From the NCBI GenBank assembly GCA_026826555.1, contig JAKSZT010037307.1, positions 3,053,879-3,117,878 on the forward strand: a stretch of 64,000 nt of DNA, in the 5' to 3' direction. The first letter of the stretch is position 1. Each line of letters opens with the position of its first letter. Positions 33,701 to 46,400 of this stretch are shown here, one piece after another. Source of the DNA: Tolypeutes matacus. Its lineage: Eukaryota; Chordata; Mammalia; Cingulata; Chlamyphoridae. The notes under the pieces were generated by a model that searched no databases, was not told the origin of the DNA, and saw only the letters and a program-made list of their open reading frames with translations. The position numbers and the translations under genes were made by a program.

Positions 33701-34484
33701 GATGCTCATGCCAACGGCCGGGTCCAGTACACTTTCCAGAATGGGGAAGATGGGGGTGGGGATTTTACCATTGAGCCCACATCTGGCATTGTCCGAACAG
33801 TGCGGCGGCTGGACCGGGAGGCAGTGCCAGTGTATGAGTTGACCGCCTATGCAGTGGACCGTGGTATCCCACCACTGCGGACTCCAGTCACCATCCAGGT
33901 GACGGTGCAGGATGTGAATGACAACGCGCCCATCTTCCCAGCTGAAGAATTTGAGGTGCGGGTGAAGGAGAACAGTGTTGTGGGGTCGGTGGTGGCCCAG
34001 ATCACTGCAGTAGACCCCGATGAAGGCCCCAACGCCCATATCATGTACCAGATAGTGGAGGGGAACATCCCTGAGCTGTTCCAAATGGACATCTTCTCTG
34101 GAGAGCTGACGGCACTCATTGACCTGGACTACGAGGCTCGCCAGGAATATGTGATTGTGGTGCAGGCCACCTCTGCCCCTCTGGTCAGCCGGGCCACCGT
34201 GCATGTCCACCTGGTTGATCAGAATGACAACAGCCCTGTGCTCAACAACTTCCAGATCCTCTTCAACAACTATGTATCCAACCGCTCAGACACCTTTCCC
34301 CTGGGCATCATCGGGCGCATCCCAGCTTACGACCCTGACGTCTCTGATCACCTCTTCTACTCCTTTGAGCGTGGCAATGAGCTGCAACTGCTGGTGGTCA
34401 ACCAGACCAGTGGGGAGCTGCGACTCAGCCGCAAGTTGGACAACAACCGTCCGCTGGTGGCCTCCATGTTGGTCACTGTCACAG
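30749..34484 (+). other. CELSR3: CELSR3 exon 1: signal peptide, propeptide and cadherin repeats
   Basis: One 3.7-kb exon codes for residues 1-1245. A leucine-rich signal peptide (about 14-30) is followed by a low-complexity, arginine-rich propeptide with a tandem 13-residue repeat (SAPRKARTAPAPG type, near 31474-31542) and a basic site RSRPRRA before residue 320. Cadherin repeats then begin. Their calcium-linker motifs, in order, are DRNDHAP, DENDNAP, DINDHAP, DVNDNRP, DANTHRP, DVNDNAP, DVNDNAP and DQNDNSP, which delimit nine repeats. The fifth (DANTHRP) is degenerate, as I recall it is in human. Confidence 0.92.
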
Positions 34485-37400
34485 GTGAGGAGCAGTGGGA
34501 AGGCAAGGGACCTGATGGCCCCATCCTGTCAGGGCCTCAGTGGCTCCACAGGGTGCCCCAAACCAAAGAAAGATTTCCAACCCTTCCATGACTCCCTCAA
34601 GCACTGGGTCCCTGCATCCCCCAGGATCTGCGATAGAGCTCATAGGGACTCTGCATAGGTTCTTGGGAGTCTCCTTGGAACGCCAAAGATTCCAGGGCAC
34701 CTAGCAGGCCCCATAAAGACTGTAAGGAACGGCTCCCTTGGGAACGGGCTCTACCCCACCCCACTCCCGGAAAGGCCTGGAGTTCTGGGGTAAGGCTCAG
34801 GTGGTCTCAGACAAAGCCAGCATGGGTCAATCATGCCACACCCCTGTTCAGATGAAGGGTCACTTTGGGTCTAGTCAGACTTCTAAGGGTCCAACCCCAG
34901 CTGTGCTCTCCAAGGGCCTGACCGAGGCTCTGTACATGAGGAAAATCGCCAGAGGTCCTTCTGCCTCCCTCCTGCCTCCACTGCTGCAGGCTTTCACAAA
35001 CCCCTCCCGGAAGGGAGGGTGAAGGTGGGAGAGGCTCTCATAGCCCTGCCTACTGCAGACTGCAGAGGGTGGGGGGCTTATTCTCCAAGACTGGAGCAGG
35101 AAGTCCTGGTACTGCCAGAGAAGGCACAGCCTTCCTTTGTCCCTCACTCCATCCAACAACCAACCCTTATTGATGCCCCCCCTGAGCGCTAGGGTCTGGG
35201 GACCAGGTGAATAAGGCATGCTGGGAGGTGGTCACTGAGATCACAGGACCCAGCTTGCTGGCCCATGGATGCTGGGGTGGAGAGTCAGGAGTGCAAGACC
35301 TTCCTGTAGCCTGCGTCCTGGCTCAGAGGTGCTGGGGGACTGGGCGGTCACTGGCCCCGGCTCCCTTGTGTCCGGGGGGGGGGGAGGGCCCACCACTGAC
35401 CCAAGGGTGCCCGCTGCCCCTCCCCCTCCCCCAGATGGCCTGCACAGCGTGACGGCGCAGTGCGTGCTGCGGGTGGTCATCATCACCGAGGAGCTGCTGG
35501 CCAACAGCCTGACCGTGCGCCTCGAGAACATGTGGCAGGAGCGCTTCCTGTCGCCGCTTCTGGGCCACTTCCTCGAAGGGGTGGCCGCGGTGCTCTCCAC
35601 GCCCGCCGAGGACGTCTTCGTCTTCAACATCCAGAACGACACGGACGTGGGGGGCGCCGTGCTCAACGTGAGCTTCTCGGCGCTGGCGCCGCGCGGGGCC
35701 GGCGCGGGGCCCGCAGGGCCGTGGTTCAGCTCGGAGGAGCTGCAGGAGCAGCTGTACGTGCGCCGCGCCGCGCTCGCCGCGCGCTCGCTGCTCGCCGTGC
35801 TGCCCTTCGACGACAACGTGTGCCTGCGCGAGCCGTGCGAGAACTACATGAAGTGCGTGTCGGTGCTGCGCTTCGACTCGTCGGCGCCCTTCCTGGCCTC
35901 GGCCTCCACGCTCTTCCGGCCCATCCAGCCCATCGCCGGCCTGCGCTGCCGCTGCCCGCCGGGCTTCACGGGCGACTTCTGCGAGACGGAGCTCGACCTC
36001 TGCTACTCGAACCCGTGCCGCAACGGCGGCGCGTGCGCGCGGCGCGAGGGCGGCTACACCTGCGTCTGCCGCCCGCGCTTCACGGGTGAGCGGGGCGCGC
36101 CGCCCTGGAGCCCGCGGCCCGAGGGCGCCCCGAGCCACGAGGAGGGGTGGCCTTGGACGGGGGGGGGGGGGGGCCCCCCCGGGGGGGGGGGGGGGGGCTG
36201 GGGCCGGGCGGCCCCTGAACCGGCTCGGTCCCCAGGCGAAGACTGCGAGCTGGACACGGAGGCGGGGCGCTGCGTGCCCGGCGTCTGCCGCAACGGGGGC
36301 ACGTGCGCCGACGCGCCCGACGGGGGCTTCCGCTGCCAGTGCCCGGGGGGCGGCGCCTTCGAGGGGCCGCGCTGCGAGGTGGCCGCGCGCTCCTTCCCGC
36401 CCAGCTCCTTCGTCATGTTCCGCGGCCTGCGGCAGCGCTTCCACCTCACGCTGTCCCTCTCGTAGGTGCCCGCAGTGCGTCTCCACACGGTTCCTACCCG
36501 CACGACCCTGCCTCGGCGTCCTGACCGCCCCGTCCCCTGGCGCCACCGTCCCTGGCATCACTGCGGGCCCCCATCGATCCCGCCTTCCCTTTGCGCTTCC
36601 ACGCACCCCAGCCGGGGCGGGCACCCCGCGAGTCTTCCCGTGGCAGGGCTGGTGGGCGCGAATGGGGGAGGGGGGTGTCCAGCTCCTGACGCGTCCCGCC
36701 CTCCCCGCCCAGGTTTGCGACGCTGCAGCCCCGCGGGCTCCTCTTCTACAATGGGCGCCTGAACGAGAAGCACGACTTCCTGGCCCTGGAGCTCGTGGCC
36801 GGCCAAGTGCGGCTCACGTATTCCACCGGTGCGTGGCCCGGCCGGGGTGTGTGGGTGCCAGTGGGTGCACGTGCATGTGGCATGGTGCGGTGAACCCCGT
36901 CTTCCGGCGGGATGGCCTCAGTGCACGGCCCAGCCCTCCTCTAGGCCAGGCCACTCCAAGAAGCCAGAGCCACCTCTGCCTGCCCCTAGGCGCCCGGGTG
37001 GAGCCAGGGTGCTGAGCAGAGGGGGGCACGATCTGACGCATCCAGGCTGGCCCAGCGAGTGGCCGTGCCTACGTGACTGGGGGGGGTGGTCTGACTCAGC
37101 AGCTCCAGGCAAACCTCCGGATGCACACCCCCCACAGGTGAGTCCAACACAGTGGTCAGCCCCACACTTCCCGGGGGCCTGAGCGATGGGCAGTGGCACA
37201 CGGTGCACCTGCGATACTACAACAAGGTAGGCACTGCCGCCGGCACGGGGCCTGGGGGGGAGCTGCGGTGCCAAGTCCTGCCCCTCAGTGCTCACCCTGA
37301 GGGGGCCTTGGTGACTGCTGTGCCTGGGTCCCCAGCCCCGGACAGACGCCCTAGGTGGTGCTCAGGGCCCCTCCAAGGACAAGGTGGCTGTGCTAAGCGT

Positions 37401-40400
37401 GGATGACTGTGACGTGGCCGTGGCCCTGCAGTTTGGGGCTGAGATTGGCAACTACTCATGTGCAGCTGCGGGTGTGCAGACGAGCTCCAAGAAGTGAGGC
37501 CCCAACCTCTGGTCCCCATGCCCCCTGCCTGCCCAAGCCCACCCCCCCATCCCCTGCTCTCACCTCAGCCTGACAGACTCCCCCTCCTTTCCCCTCAACC
37601 ACCAGATTGCCTTCTGCTCTCTCACACCCTCAGTCCACCTCACCTTCGCCTCCAACCCTGTATTCTGCCCCAAAGCCCCCACTCCTGGACACAGTCCCCA
37701 GACACCCCAGTCCCTCAAAGTCTCCACTGCCCATTCCCGGCTCTCTAATGCCCCGTATCCCCATCTAGTCGTTTAATCTCAAACCCTGCCCCCCAGACTC
37801 TCTCTGTCTCCATCCCCACCCCAAACACCCAAATGCCCGCTTCTTCATCCTAAACCTTAGCCTCAGCTCCCCTACCTGTTCCCAGAACACCTTTCTGTCA
37901 TGAGCACCACCCCCCCCCGTGTACTTCCCAAACTGAATGAAGTAAGGCCCCCAACCCCTTCCCCAGCCTGGCCTCACTCCCCATCACCCTACTCCCTGAG
38001 TCCTATCCCCCACTTCCCACAACCCCAGGAGCAGCCTCCCCCCAGCCCCAGTCCCACCAGTGACCTGGACCCCTGACCCCCAGGTCTCTGGACCTGACGG
38101 GTCCCCTGCTCCTGGGGGGTGTCCCCAACCTCCCCGAGAACTTCCCCGTGTCCCACAAGGACTTCGTCGGCTGCATGCGGGACCTGTACATCGACGGCCG
38201 CCAAGTGGACATGGCGGCCTTCGTCGCAAACAATGGCACCACAGCAGGTAGGCCCGTCAACCCCCCAGCCCCACCCATGGCCCTGTCCCCATCATGGGGA
38301 GGGGGTTGTGGGGCTGCGTGGCACGGTCTCAGGTCTGAACTCACCCTGGTCTCCTTTGCTGGTAGGTATCATGCCACAGCTCAGCCTTAAGGACCCATCT
38401 CATACCAGCCCCACCCGCCAAGGGAACACAAGGCTGAGATGGTGGCCTGTGGTCCCTCTGAACCCCTACAGCCTGCCCAACATTCATGCTGCCCCCACCT
38501 CACCCCACCCCTGTGGTCTCATGCCACCCACATGTTTTTCTCCACGAGGCTGCCAGGCCAAGCTGCACTTCTGTGACTCAGGCCCCTGCAAGAACAGTGG
38601 CTTCTGCTCAGAGCGCTGGGACGGCTTCAGCTGTGACTGCCCTGTGGGCTTCGGTGGCAAAGACTGTCGACTCAGTGAGTGGGCAGCAAGGGGCAGGAGG
38701 GGTCTGCAGGGTAGAGGCTGTTCCTCGGAGGGTCCTGTGACCCTGCTCCTCTTACCCCTCAGCCATGGCCCATCCTCACCATTTCCGTGGCAACGGCTTG
38801 CTGAGTTGGGATTTTGGAAGCGACATGACTGTGTCTGTGCCGTGGTACCTGGGGCTGGCCTTTCGGACTCGGGCGACGCGGGGGGTCCTACTGCAAGTGC
38901 AGGCGGGGCCACACAGCACACTTCTCTGCCAGGTGTGCCTACCTTCCTGACCCTGCCCTGGGCCCCTGCCAGCAGCGTTCCCGTGGGTTCAGGCCTGTCG
39001 GATGGCATCCTTTTCCCGTCAGCTGAACTCAGCCCATCTGCCCTTTCTCTGCACCCTGGCCCTGTTCCTTGAACTTCTTCCCGACCATGATGCCTTCTGC
39101 AGGTGCAAGGCACCAGCTCACAACCTCTGGTCCTGGCCTCTGTCCCCTTGCACACTGTCAGCGGCATGGTGTCCCCTGGCACAGCGCCCTCCTGTGCCAG
39201 GTAAAGCCTTGATGCCATTGTTCAGACCACGGATGTTACTGACCTCTGAGCCCCCTCATCTCACCCCCTGACACTCCCAGCCCCAACCCCACTTGGGGCT
39301 CTGACCCCAGGGCTGTGCCTCTCCCCCCACAGCTGGACCGGGGGTTGCTGTCTGTGACGGTGACCAGGGGCTCGGGCCATGCTGCCCACCTCCTGCTGGA
39401 CCAGGTGACTGTCAGTGATGGCCGGTGGCATGATCTGCGGCTGGAGTTGCAGGAGGAGCCAGGTGGCCGGCGAGGCCACCATGTCCTCATGGTCTCGCTG
39501 GATTTTAGTCTTTTCCAGGTCTGATCTCTGACCCATTCTCAGGCTCCTAACCAGACCACCTCCCGTGACCCCACCTCTAGCTCAGCTCCTCTCAGCTCCC
39601 TCCACTGCACCCAGTCTGACGGTCTTCCCCCAGGCCCCTCCTTACAGCCCTGCTCTGAGTCTGCCCTGCCAGCCAGGCTGATCCACCATCAAGCCCCCCT
39701 TGTGTCAGGGAGGTCACCACATTTCTGGTCTGCCCTTGGGGTACCTGTGCAGTTGTCACTTTGCCCACCTTCCGGAAGCCCCTTCTGGTCTTTGCTCCCC
39801 AGGTCAGAATCATGGAATTTCAAGGTCCAGGAGGTAGGAACCTGAGCCCAGCCCTGCCACCCCATCCCATGCCCCAGCTGGCCCTCCGTGCTTGGGCGCA
39901 TCTCATTCCCGGGTCGTCCCCCTTGTACAGGGGGACGGGTCGTGGTTGTGCAGGGCTAGGACAAGGTCCAGGCTGACCCTAGGGTGGTGGAGGGGCCCAG
40001 CAGGCCTCTCCACCTCCAATGCTGACCTGTCCCCCTCCCCAGGACACTGTGGCGGTGGGGAGCGAACTGCAGGGCCTGCAGGTAAAGCAGCTCCATGTGG
40101 GAGGCCTGCCCCCCAGCAGTGACGAGGAGGTCCCCCAGGGTCTGGTCGGCTGTGTCCAGGTAGGTCTCAGCATGGTCTGGGGCATGAGAGTCAGAGGTCG
40201 GTGGGCAGAGGCTCTTTGGGACCTGAAGATTTGCCTTCAAGGGGACCCTGGCAGGAGGCAGGGTGACCTGGAGCCTGTGTGGTGTCAGAAGTTAGTCTAG
40301 GTCAGATTATCGGGGAAGGTCGCTAGGGCTCTGTGCAGGAACAAAATGAGTAGGGGTCCCCTGGGCGAATTAAGCTGGGGATGTCAGGATCAGGGCCTGG

Positions 40401-43400
40401 GGTGTTTTTTGGGGGGGCCTGGGGGAGACTGCAGGTTAGGGGTCATCTGACCAGGTGGCTAGTTCACCGGGAGTTGGGGTGAGGTGCCTCTCGATGTGAG
40501 TCTCACCTCTTGCCGGCTGTGTCCATAGGGGGTATGGCTTGGCTCCACGCCTTCAGGGTCCCCGGCCCTGCTCCCCCCCAGCCACCGAGTGAATGCGGAG
40601 CCTGGCTGTGTTGTGACCAATGCCTGTGCGTCTGGACCCTGCCCACCCCATGCCGATTGCCGAGACCTCTGGCAGACCTTCTCCTGTACCTGCTGGCCAG
40701 GTGGGCCCGTGAGAGAGTCGGGGGAAGGGTGGCCTGGGCAGGAGCCAGAGGTCCATGGTGAAGACTGGGGCACCTGGAGAGCTTAGAGGAAGCGAGACTG
40801 CAGGGAACTAGTTCCCGCTCGCCACGCTCTGCGGCCAGTGTCCTGAGCTTCCCACCCAACCCACAGGTTACTATGGCCCAGGCTGTGTGGACGCCTGCCT
40901 CTTGAACCCCTGTCAGAACCAGGGGCTGTGCCGGCACCTGCCAGGAGCCCTCCACGGCTACATCTGCGACTGTGTGGGAGGCTATTTTGGGCACCACTGT
41001 GAGCACAGGTGAGGGCTGGGGATGCAGACAAGGTGCCCTGACTTGGGTGTCAACTGAGATGTCACAGAGGCATCTCCCTGGCTGTGCACCCCCAGGATGG
41101 AGCAGCAGTGCCCCTGGGGCTGGTGGGGGAGTCCAACCTGTGGCCCCTGCAACTGCGACGTTCACAAGGGCTTCGACCCCAACTGCAACAAGACGAACGG
41201 GCAGTGTCGCTGCAAGGTACACCTGGCTGCTGACCCCTGACCTCTCAGCCCTGCCCTGGACATGATCTGCGGTTCTCACCCAGCTTGTTGGCCTCTGCCT
41301 CCTCAGTCGGTCCCTGAGCTCTCACCCCTGTCCTGTGACCTCGTTGTCCTCTCTCATCCTGACCCCTGACCCTTGCCTTGCCTTGCCTTTGGGGCCCAGT
41401 GTCCCTTTTAGTCTGTGAGTACTGTTCTTTGACCCTTGCCCTTGACTCTGCTCTTTCCTCAAGTCCAGACCTGAGACCCCCTACCTTAAGACCTGACCTC
41501 TGACCTCTGGCTCCTGACCCACCCTCAAACAGGAGTTCCATTACCGACCGCGGGGCAGCGACTCATGCCTCCCATGCGACTGCTACCCCGTGGGCTCCAC
41601 GTCGCGCTCATGTGCACCCCACAGCGGGCAGTGCCCCTGCCGCCCGGGAGCTCTTGGTCGCCAGTGCAACAGCTGTGACAGTCCCTTCGCGGAAGTGACA
41701 GCCGGCGGCTGCCGGGGTGAGCAGGTTCCCTCCCAGGTCCACACATGAGGGCCGACTCTGGTCCGCTGCCACTGAGTGACAGTGGTGCGCTTGGCTCCTT
41801 GGGGGAGACCCTTGTGCCCGGGGAGCCCTGCATTTGCTCCCTACACTTTGCGGGTCACAGAACCTAGGCTCGCCTCGCCTCCTGGCAGGCCAGCTCCTGT
41901 GAGGCCAGCAGGAAGGGCTGCGCATGTGGCTGCCACCTGCCCTGGCCGCCCGGCCCAGCACCTCTTCTCTCCCCAGTGCTCTACGACGCCTGCCCCAAGT
42001 CCTTGAGAGCTGGCGTTTGGTGGCCCCAGACCAAGTTTGGCATCTTGGCCACAGTACCCTGTCCCCGGGGGGCCCTGGGTGAGTATATGGGAGGAAGAGG
42101 CATCACCGGGGGTGGGGGTGGGCCTGTACTCTGACAGCAGGAGCCACCCCTTCTCCTGAGCTGGGGGACCAGGAGGCAGGAGTAGGGTGGGGGTCGCTGT
42201 GGGTCCCTTGCCCTCTCTGACCTCTAAGGAGCTCTGGGTCCCTCCCTGTGCCCTCACTGAGCCTCCATCTGTTTCTCTTGGCTTCTGGGCAGGAGTACGG
42301 GGTGCAGGTAAGGGGTACGTGTTTGCACAGGTGCGCTGCCTCCTCCCACTGCCAGAGCTTTTGCAGACCCCTCCCTGCCGCCTGAGGTCCCTACAAATCC
42401 CTCCATGCGGCCCGAGGTCTCTAAAAGCTACTCCCAACTGCCCGGAGTCCCCAGATGCCTCGTCCTTTAGCCTGAGGTCACCAGAGGCCCTTCTCTGGTA
42501 CCCGAGGTTCTCACAGATGCTGCCTCACTGCCTTAGGTCCCTGCAGACCCCTCCTTGCTGCCTGAGATCCTTGCAGCCCCCTCCCAAGTTCCTGAGGCCC
42601 CCACGGCCTCTTCCTACCACCTGAGGTCACAGCAGACGCTGCGGGTCCCTCCCCACTGCTTGAGCTCCCCGCAGAACCCTCCCTGCTGCTTGAGGTCTCT
42701 GAAGCGGCTGGACAGAGACCGTCTGTCTGTGCATGCTCATGTGTGTCTTTCTGTGCCTGTGCACGTGTCTGTCCCTCTTGGGGGGAGGGTCCTGTGTTTA
42801 AGTCAGCGTTCCTCTTGCTGGCGGCTGTGAGCGCCCTTGAGGCCCAGGTCAAGTCTCATTCCATCCTCCACCCCAACCCCGAGACAAGGAGAGTGTGGCA
42901 GAGTCGCCGCTGGGGCAGCTGTGTGAGCCAGACCCCCCTTTGGTCACAGAATAGTCACAGAAGACCTTGCCTGTGTCGTGTCTGTGTGTGTGTAAAGAGC
43001 ACTGTGCATCGGTTTGCTGGTCGCCGTCCGTGCACCTCTGCGTGGCGGGTCTGAGTCTCTGTGTGCCTGTGTGCTCGGCCCTGAGCCGCTCGTGTGTGGG
43101 TGGGTGGGGGAGCGTCTGTGGCCCAGCCCTCGTGCTCTCCTCCATGTGGTCAGTGGTTCAGGACAGTCTACGGGCCCCTCAGGAACTGACCGACAAGCAG
43201 CTGGGGCCTGCCCGGGCTGGGGGCTGCCACGGCTACAGCCCAGGATCCAGCCCCCAGTGCCCACCGCTCTGGCCTCTGCCCGCCTGCCCTGGGCCCAGGG
43301 GAGGGTGCCGTGGTCACCTCCTCAGCGAAGGGGTCCAGACCCCAGGCCTGATCAGGGTCGCCTGCCCCAGGTGCTGCCGTGCGGCTGTGTGACGAGGACC

Positions 43401-46400
43401 AGGGCTGGCTGGAACCTGACCTCTTCAACTGCACCTCCCCTGCCTTCCGGGAGCTCAGCCTGCTGGTGAGGCTCCACCCAGACCTCGTCCTGCACCCAAG
43501 CCCTTCCCACCCCCAGGCCCCGGCCCCAGTCCCCAGACCTGCAGTGGGGGACTTGCCCCAGCCCTTGACTTCCTGGGCTGCTCTCGGTGGCCCTTTAATC
43601 TGGCTAAGCCTTCCCCCTGTGAGGCTGTCAAGAAGGGCTGGAGGGACCACAGAGCGGCCACCCTCTCCTTGTTGTGGTAGTTGGATGGCCTAGAGCTGAA
43701 CAAGACCGTGCTGGACACCGTGGAGGCCAAGAAGCTGGCCCAGCGGCTGCGGGAGGTGACTGGCCGTACCGATCACTACTTTAGCCAAGATGTCCGGGTC
43801 ACCGCGCGCCTGCTGGCCCACCTGCTGGCCTTCGAGAGCCACCAGCAGGGCTTCGGGCTGACGGCCACGCAGGACGCCCACTTCAACGAGGTGGGGCTGC
43901 ACCCACGCCCCAGGCCCTCCCCCCACACCCTGATCTCCCGTGGGGCAGCGCCGGCGCCAGGCTCCCCCTCGTCTGTCCTCCAGGCCTGTGCCCTTGCCTG
44001 TTGTGGCCTCTCTGAGGGCTTGTCCAGCCCCCTCGGTCCTGCCCTGTCCCCTCACTCACCCTCACCATTTCCCTCCTCCCAGAATCTGTTATGGGCCGGC
44101 TCCGCGCTGCTGGCTCCAGAGACCGGGGACCTGTGGGCGGCACTGGGCCAGCGGGCCCCCGGGGGCTCCCCAGGCAGCGCGGGCCTGGTTCGACACCTGG
44201 AGGAGTACGCGGCCACGCTCGCAAGAAATATGGAGCTCACGTACCTGAATCCTGTGGGGCTGGTGACACCCAATATCAGTGCGTGGCAGGTGGGGTGGGG
44301 AGGGCAGGGACCCCAAGGGCCAAGGGGCTGGGCGCTGTGGGTGCCAAAATTAGTGCCTGCTGGGCAGCGTGGGCAGGAGGCTGTGCCGCCATCTCCAGTG
44401 CTGATTGATGGCAGGGAGCCCTGTGGGTGGTGGGACTCGGATACGGGGGGCGGGTAGCAGAGAGGAAGGGCCTTGATGGCCTCGTCCTTTTCCCACCCTC
44501 GGCAGTGCTCAGCATCGACCGCATGGAGCACCCCAGCCCAGCCCGGGGATCCCGCCGCTACCCCCGCTACCACAGCAACCTCTTCCGGGGCCAGGATGCC
44601 TGGGACCCTCACACCCATGTGCTCTTGCCTTCCCAGTCTCCACGGCCATCCCCACCTGAAGGTGAGAGCCCTGGGCTGACTCCTGGGCATGCCCTGCCCC
44701 CCTGTCCCCTTCAAGCCAAGCAACCACATTGTCCCCCTGGCACCTCTGCCCTCGCCATACCTCCGCCCATGTCACCCTCCCACGTCCACCCTCTACTGCA
44801 CAGCCCTCCTCACAGGCCTCACCTCGCCAGGTCCCCTCCCATTGCCACAGATGGCTCCTTTCAAGGCTTGACTAATCAAAACCCAGCTCCTGGATGCTCG
44901 CAGCCCCTTCATGGAGCACCTGGTCCCCCCATTCCCCAGTCCTGGACCTGTGGGAAATGGACTGGATTCTGGGTTGGGTTCAGAGATGGTTTGGGGGGTG
45001 CTTGGGGTTGGAGGTCACTGACAGTGGCTCCTCCCCATCCCCTGGCAGTCTTGCCCACAGGCAGCAGCAGCATGAACTCCACGGCTTCAAGCAGGGTCCC
45101 CTCGCCAGCCCCCCTGGAGCCGGAGCCCGAGCCCGAGCCTGGGGTCTCCATCGTCATCCTCCTCGTTTATCGCACCTTGGGGGGGCTGCTCCCTGCCCAG
45201 TTCCAGGCTGAGCGCCGGGGTGCCAGGTACCACAAGAGTGGGGCTACTCCCAGGCCCCTCATCCCTGAGCTGCCTGCAAACTTCTACCCAGCCCGGTACC
45301 TCCTTTTTGGTAGGCAGATGAGCAGGGGCCCCAGCACACAGACGCTCCTGTGCGCCGTTCCACGGAGCCCGGTTTGGGTCCCCTATGAATCGTGTTCCCT
45401 GCAAGTTGTGCCAAGTGGCAGGCACGGAGGCACAGCCAGGGGCAGTCACATGCAGGAGAGGTACAGGGACAGACAGGCCAGCTGATGGGGCAGGTGGGAG
45501 AGGCAGACAGTCACAGACCCCAGTCTGGATGGTGGGTCTGGGAGCCCCTCATCGGCCTGCGGGAGCTCCCCCACTTCTGCAGCACTCTCACCCCTGGCCC
45601 CCCAGTCTGGGAGCAGCCTCACCCAGCAGCAGCTGGGGGGCGTTCTCGGAAGCGGCAGCCACTCTGGGGGCATCCTGGACCCAGGGTCAGACGTCACAAG
45701 TGGGATGAGGGCAGGGCGAGCTCATGGAGAGGTCGGCAGAGTCCAAGCCCGGGTGGGGTGTTTCCTCAGGCTCCCCCAGAACCCCGTCATGAACTCCCCG
45801 GTGGTGAGCGTGGCTGTGTTCCGTGGACACAGCTTCCTGAGTGGTCTCCTGGAGTCCCCGATCAGCCTCGAGTTCCGCCTGCTGCAGACCGCGAACCGGA
45901 GCAAGGCCGTCTGTGTGCAGTGGGACCCACCTGGCCTGTGAGGAGCCCGGCTCTGCAACTCCCTGCTCCCCTGCCAGCTCCTGGGAGGCCTGTTCCTGGA
46001 GCTCCACTCATGCCCCAGTGCAAGCGGGCCCCCTGTGCCCCCCCAGCCCCTCCCACAAGCTCTCACAGATCCCCGCCTGGCCGTGTGGGTCGCTCCCGGG
46101 AGGGGCCGTGGGTCTAACTGCTCTGTGACCTCAGGGCGGACCAGCATGGCCTGTGGACAGCGCGGGACTGCGAGCTGGTGCACAGGAACGGGTCCCACGC
46201 ACGGTGTCGCTGCAGCCGGACAGGCACCTTCGGGGTCCTCATGGATGCCTCCCCCCGTGAGGTGGGGCTGCGTTCAGCGTCGTATGGGAGCAGGAATCCC
46301 AGGGGCGGGGGGCTCTGCCCGACCCCGCGGTGACCGTCCCTGCCCCGACAGCGGCTGGAGGGTGACCTGGAGCTCCTGGCTGTGTTCACCCACGTGGTGG

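Larger units (their letters stand above)
35435..41716 (+). other. CELSR3: CELSR3 exons 2-15: EGF and laminin-G block
   Basis: Residues about 1246-2119. Order seen: three EGF-like domains (exons 2-3, ending with GGAFEGPRCE), laminin-G 1 (exons 3-7), EGF 4 (exon 8, CDSGPCKNSGFC), laminin-G 2 (exons 9-11), two EGF-like domains (exons 12-13, CASGPC and CLLNPCQNQGLC), then laminin-type EGF (exons 14-15, CGPCNCD and CLPCDCYP). This matches the family order. Donors are GT; exon 10 uses a poor one (GTCTGA). An extra in-frame exon candidate lies at 39103-39201. Confidence 0.9.

Noticed and set aside
35323..36624. Open frame of 433 codons on the minus strand over CELSR3 exons 2-3
   Set aside because: It crosses splice junctions of the real gene and consists of arginine/alanine-rich low complexity typical of antisense GC-rich DNA.
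41390..41520. Short 'ctgacctctgac' type repeats in CELSR3 intron 14
   Set aside because: Only short, irregular matches; no clear repeat unit.
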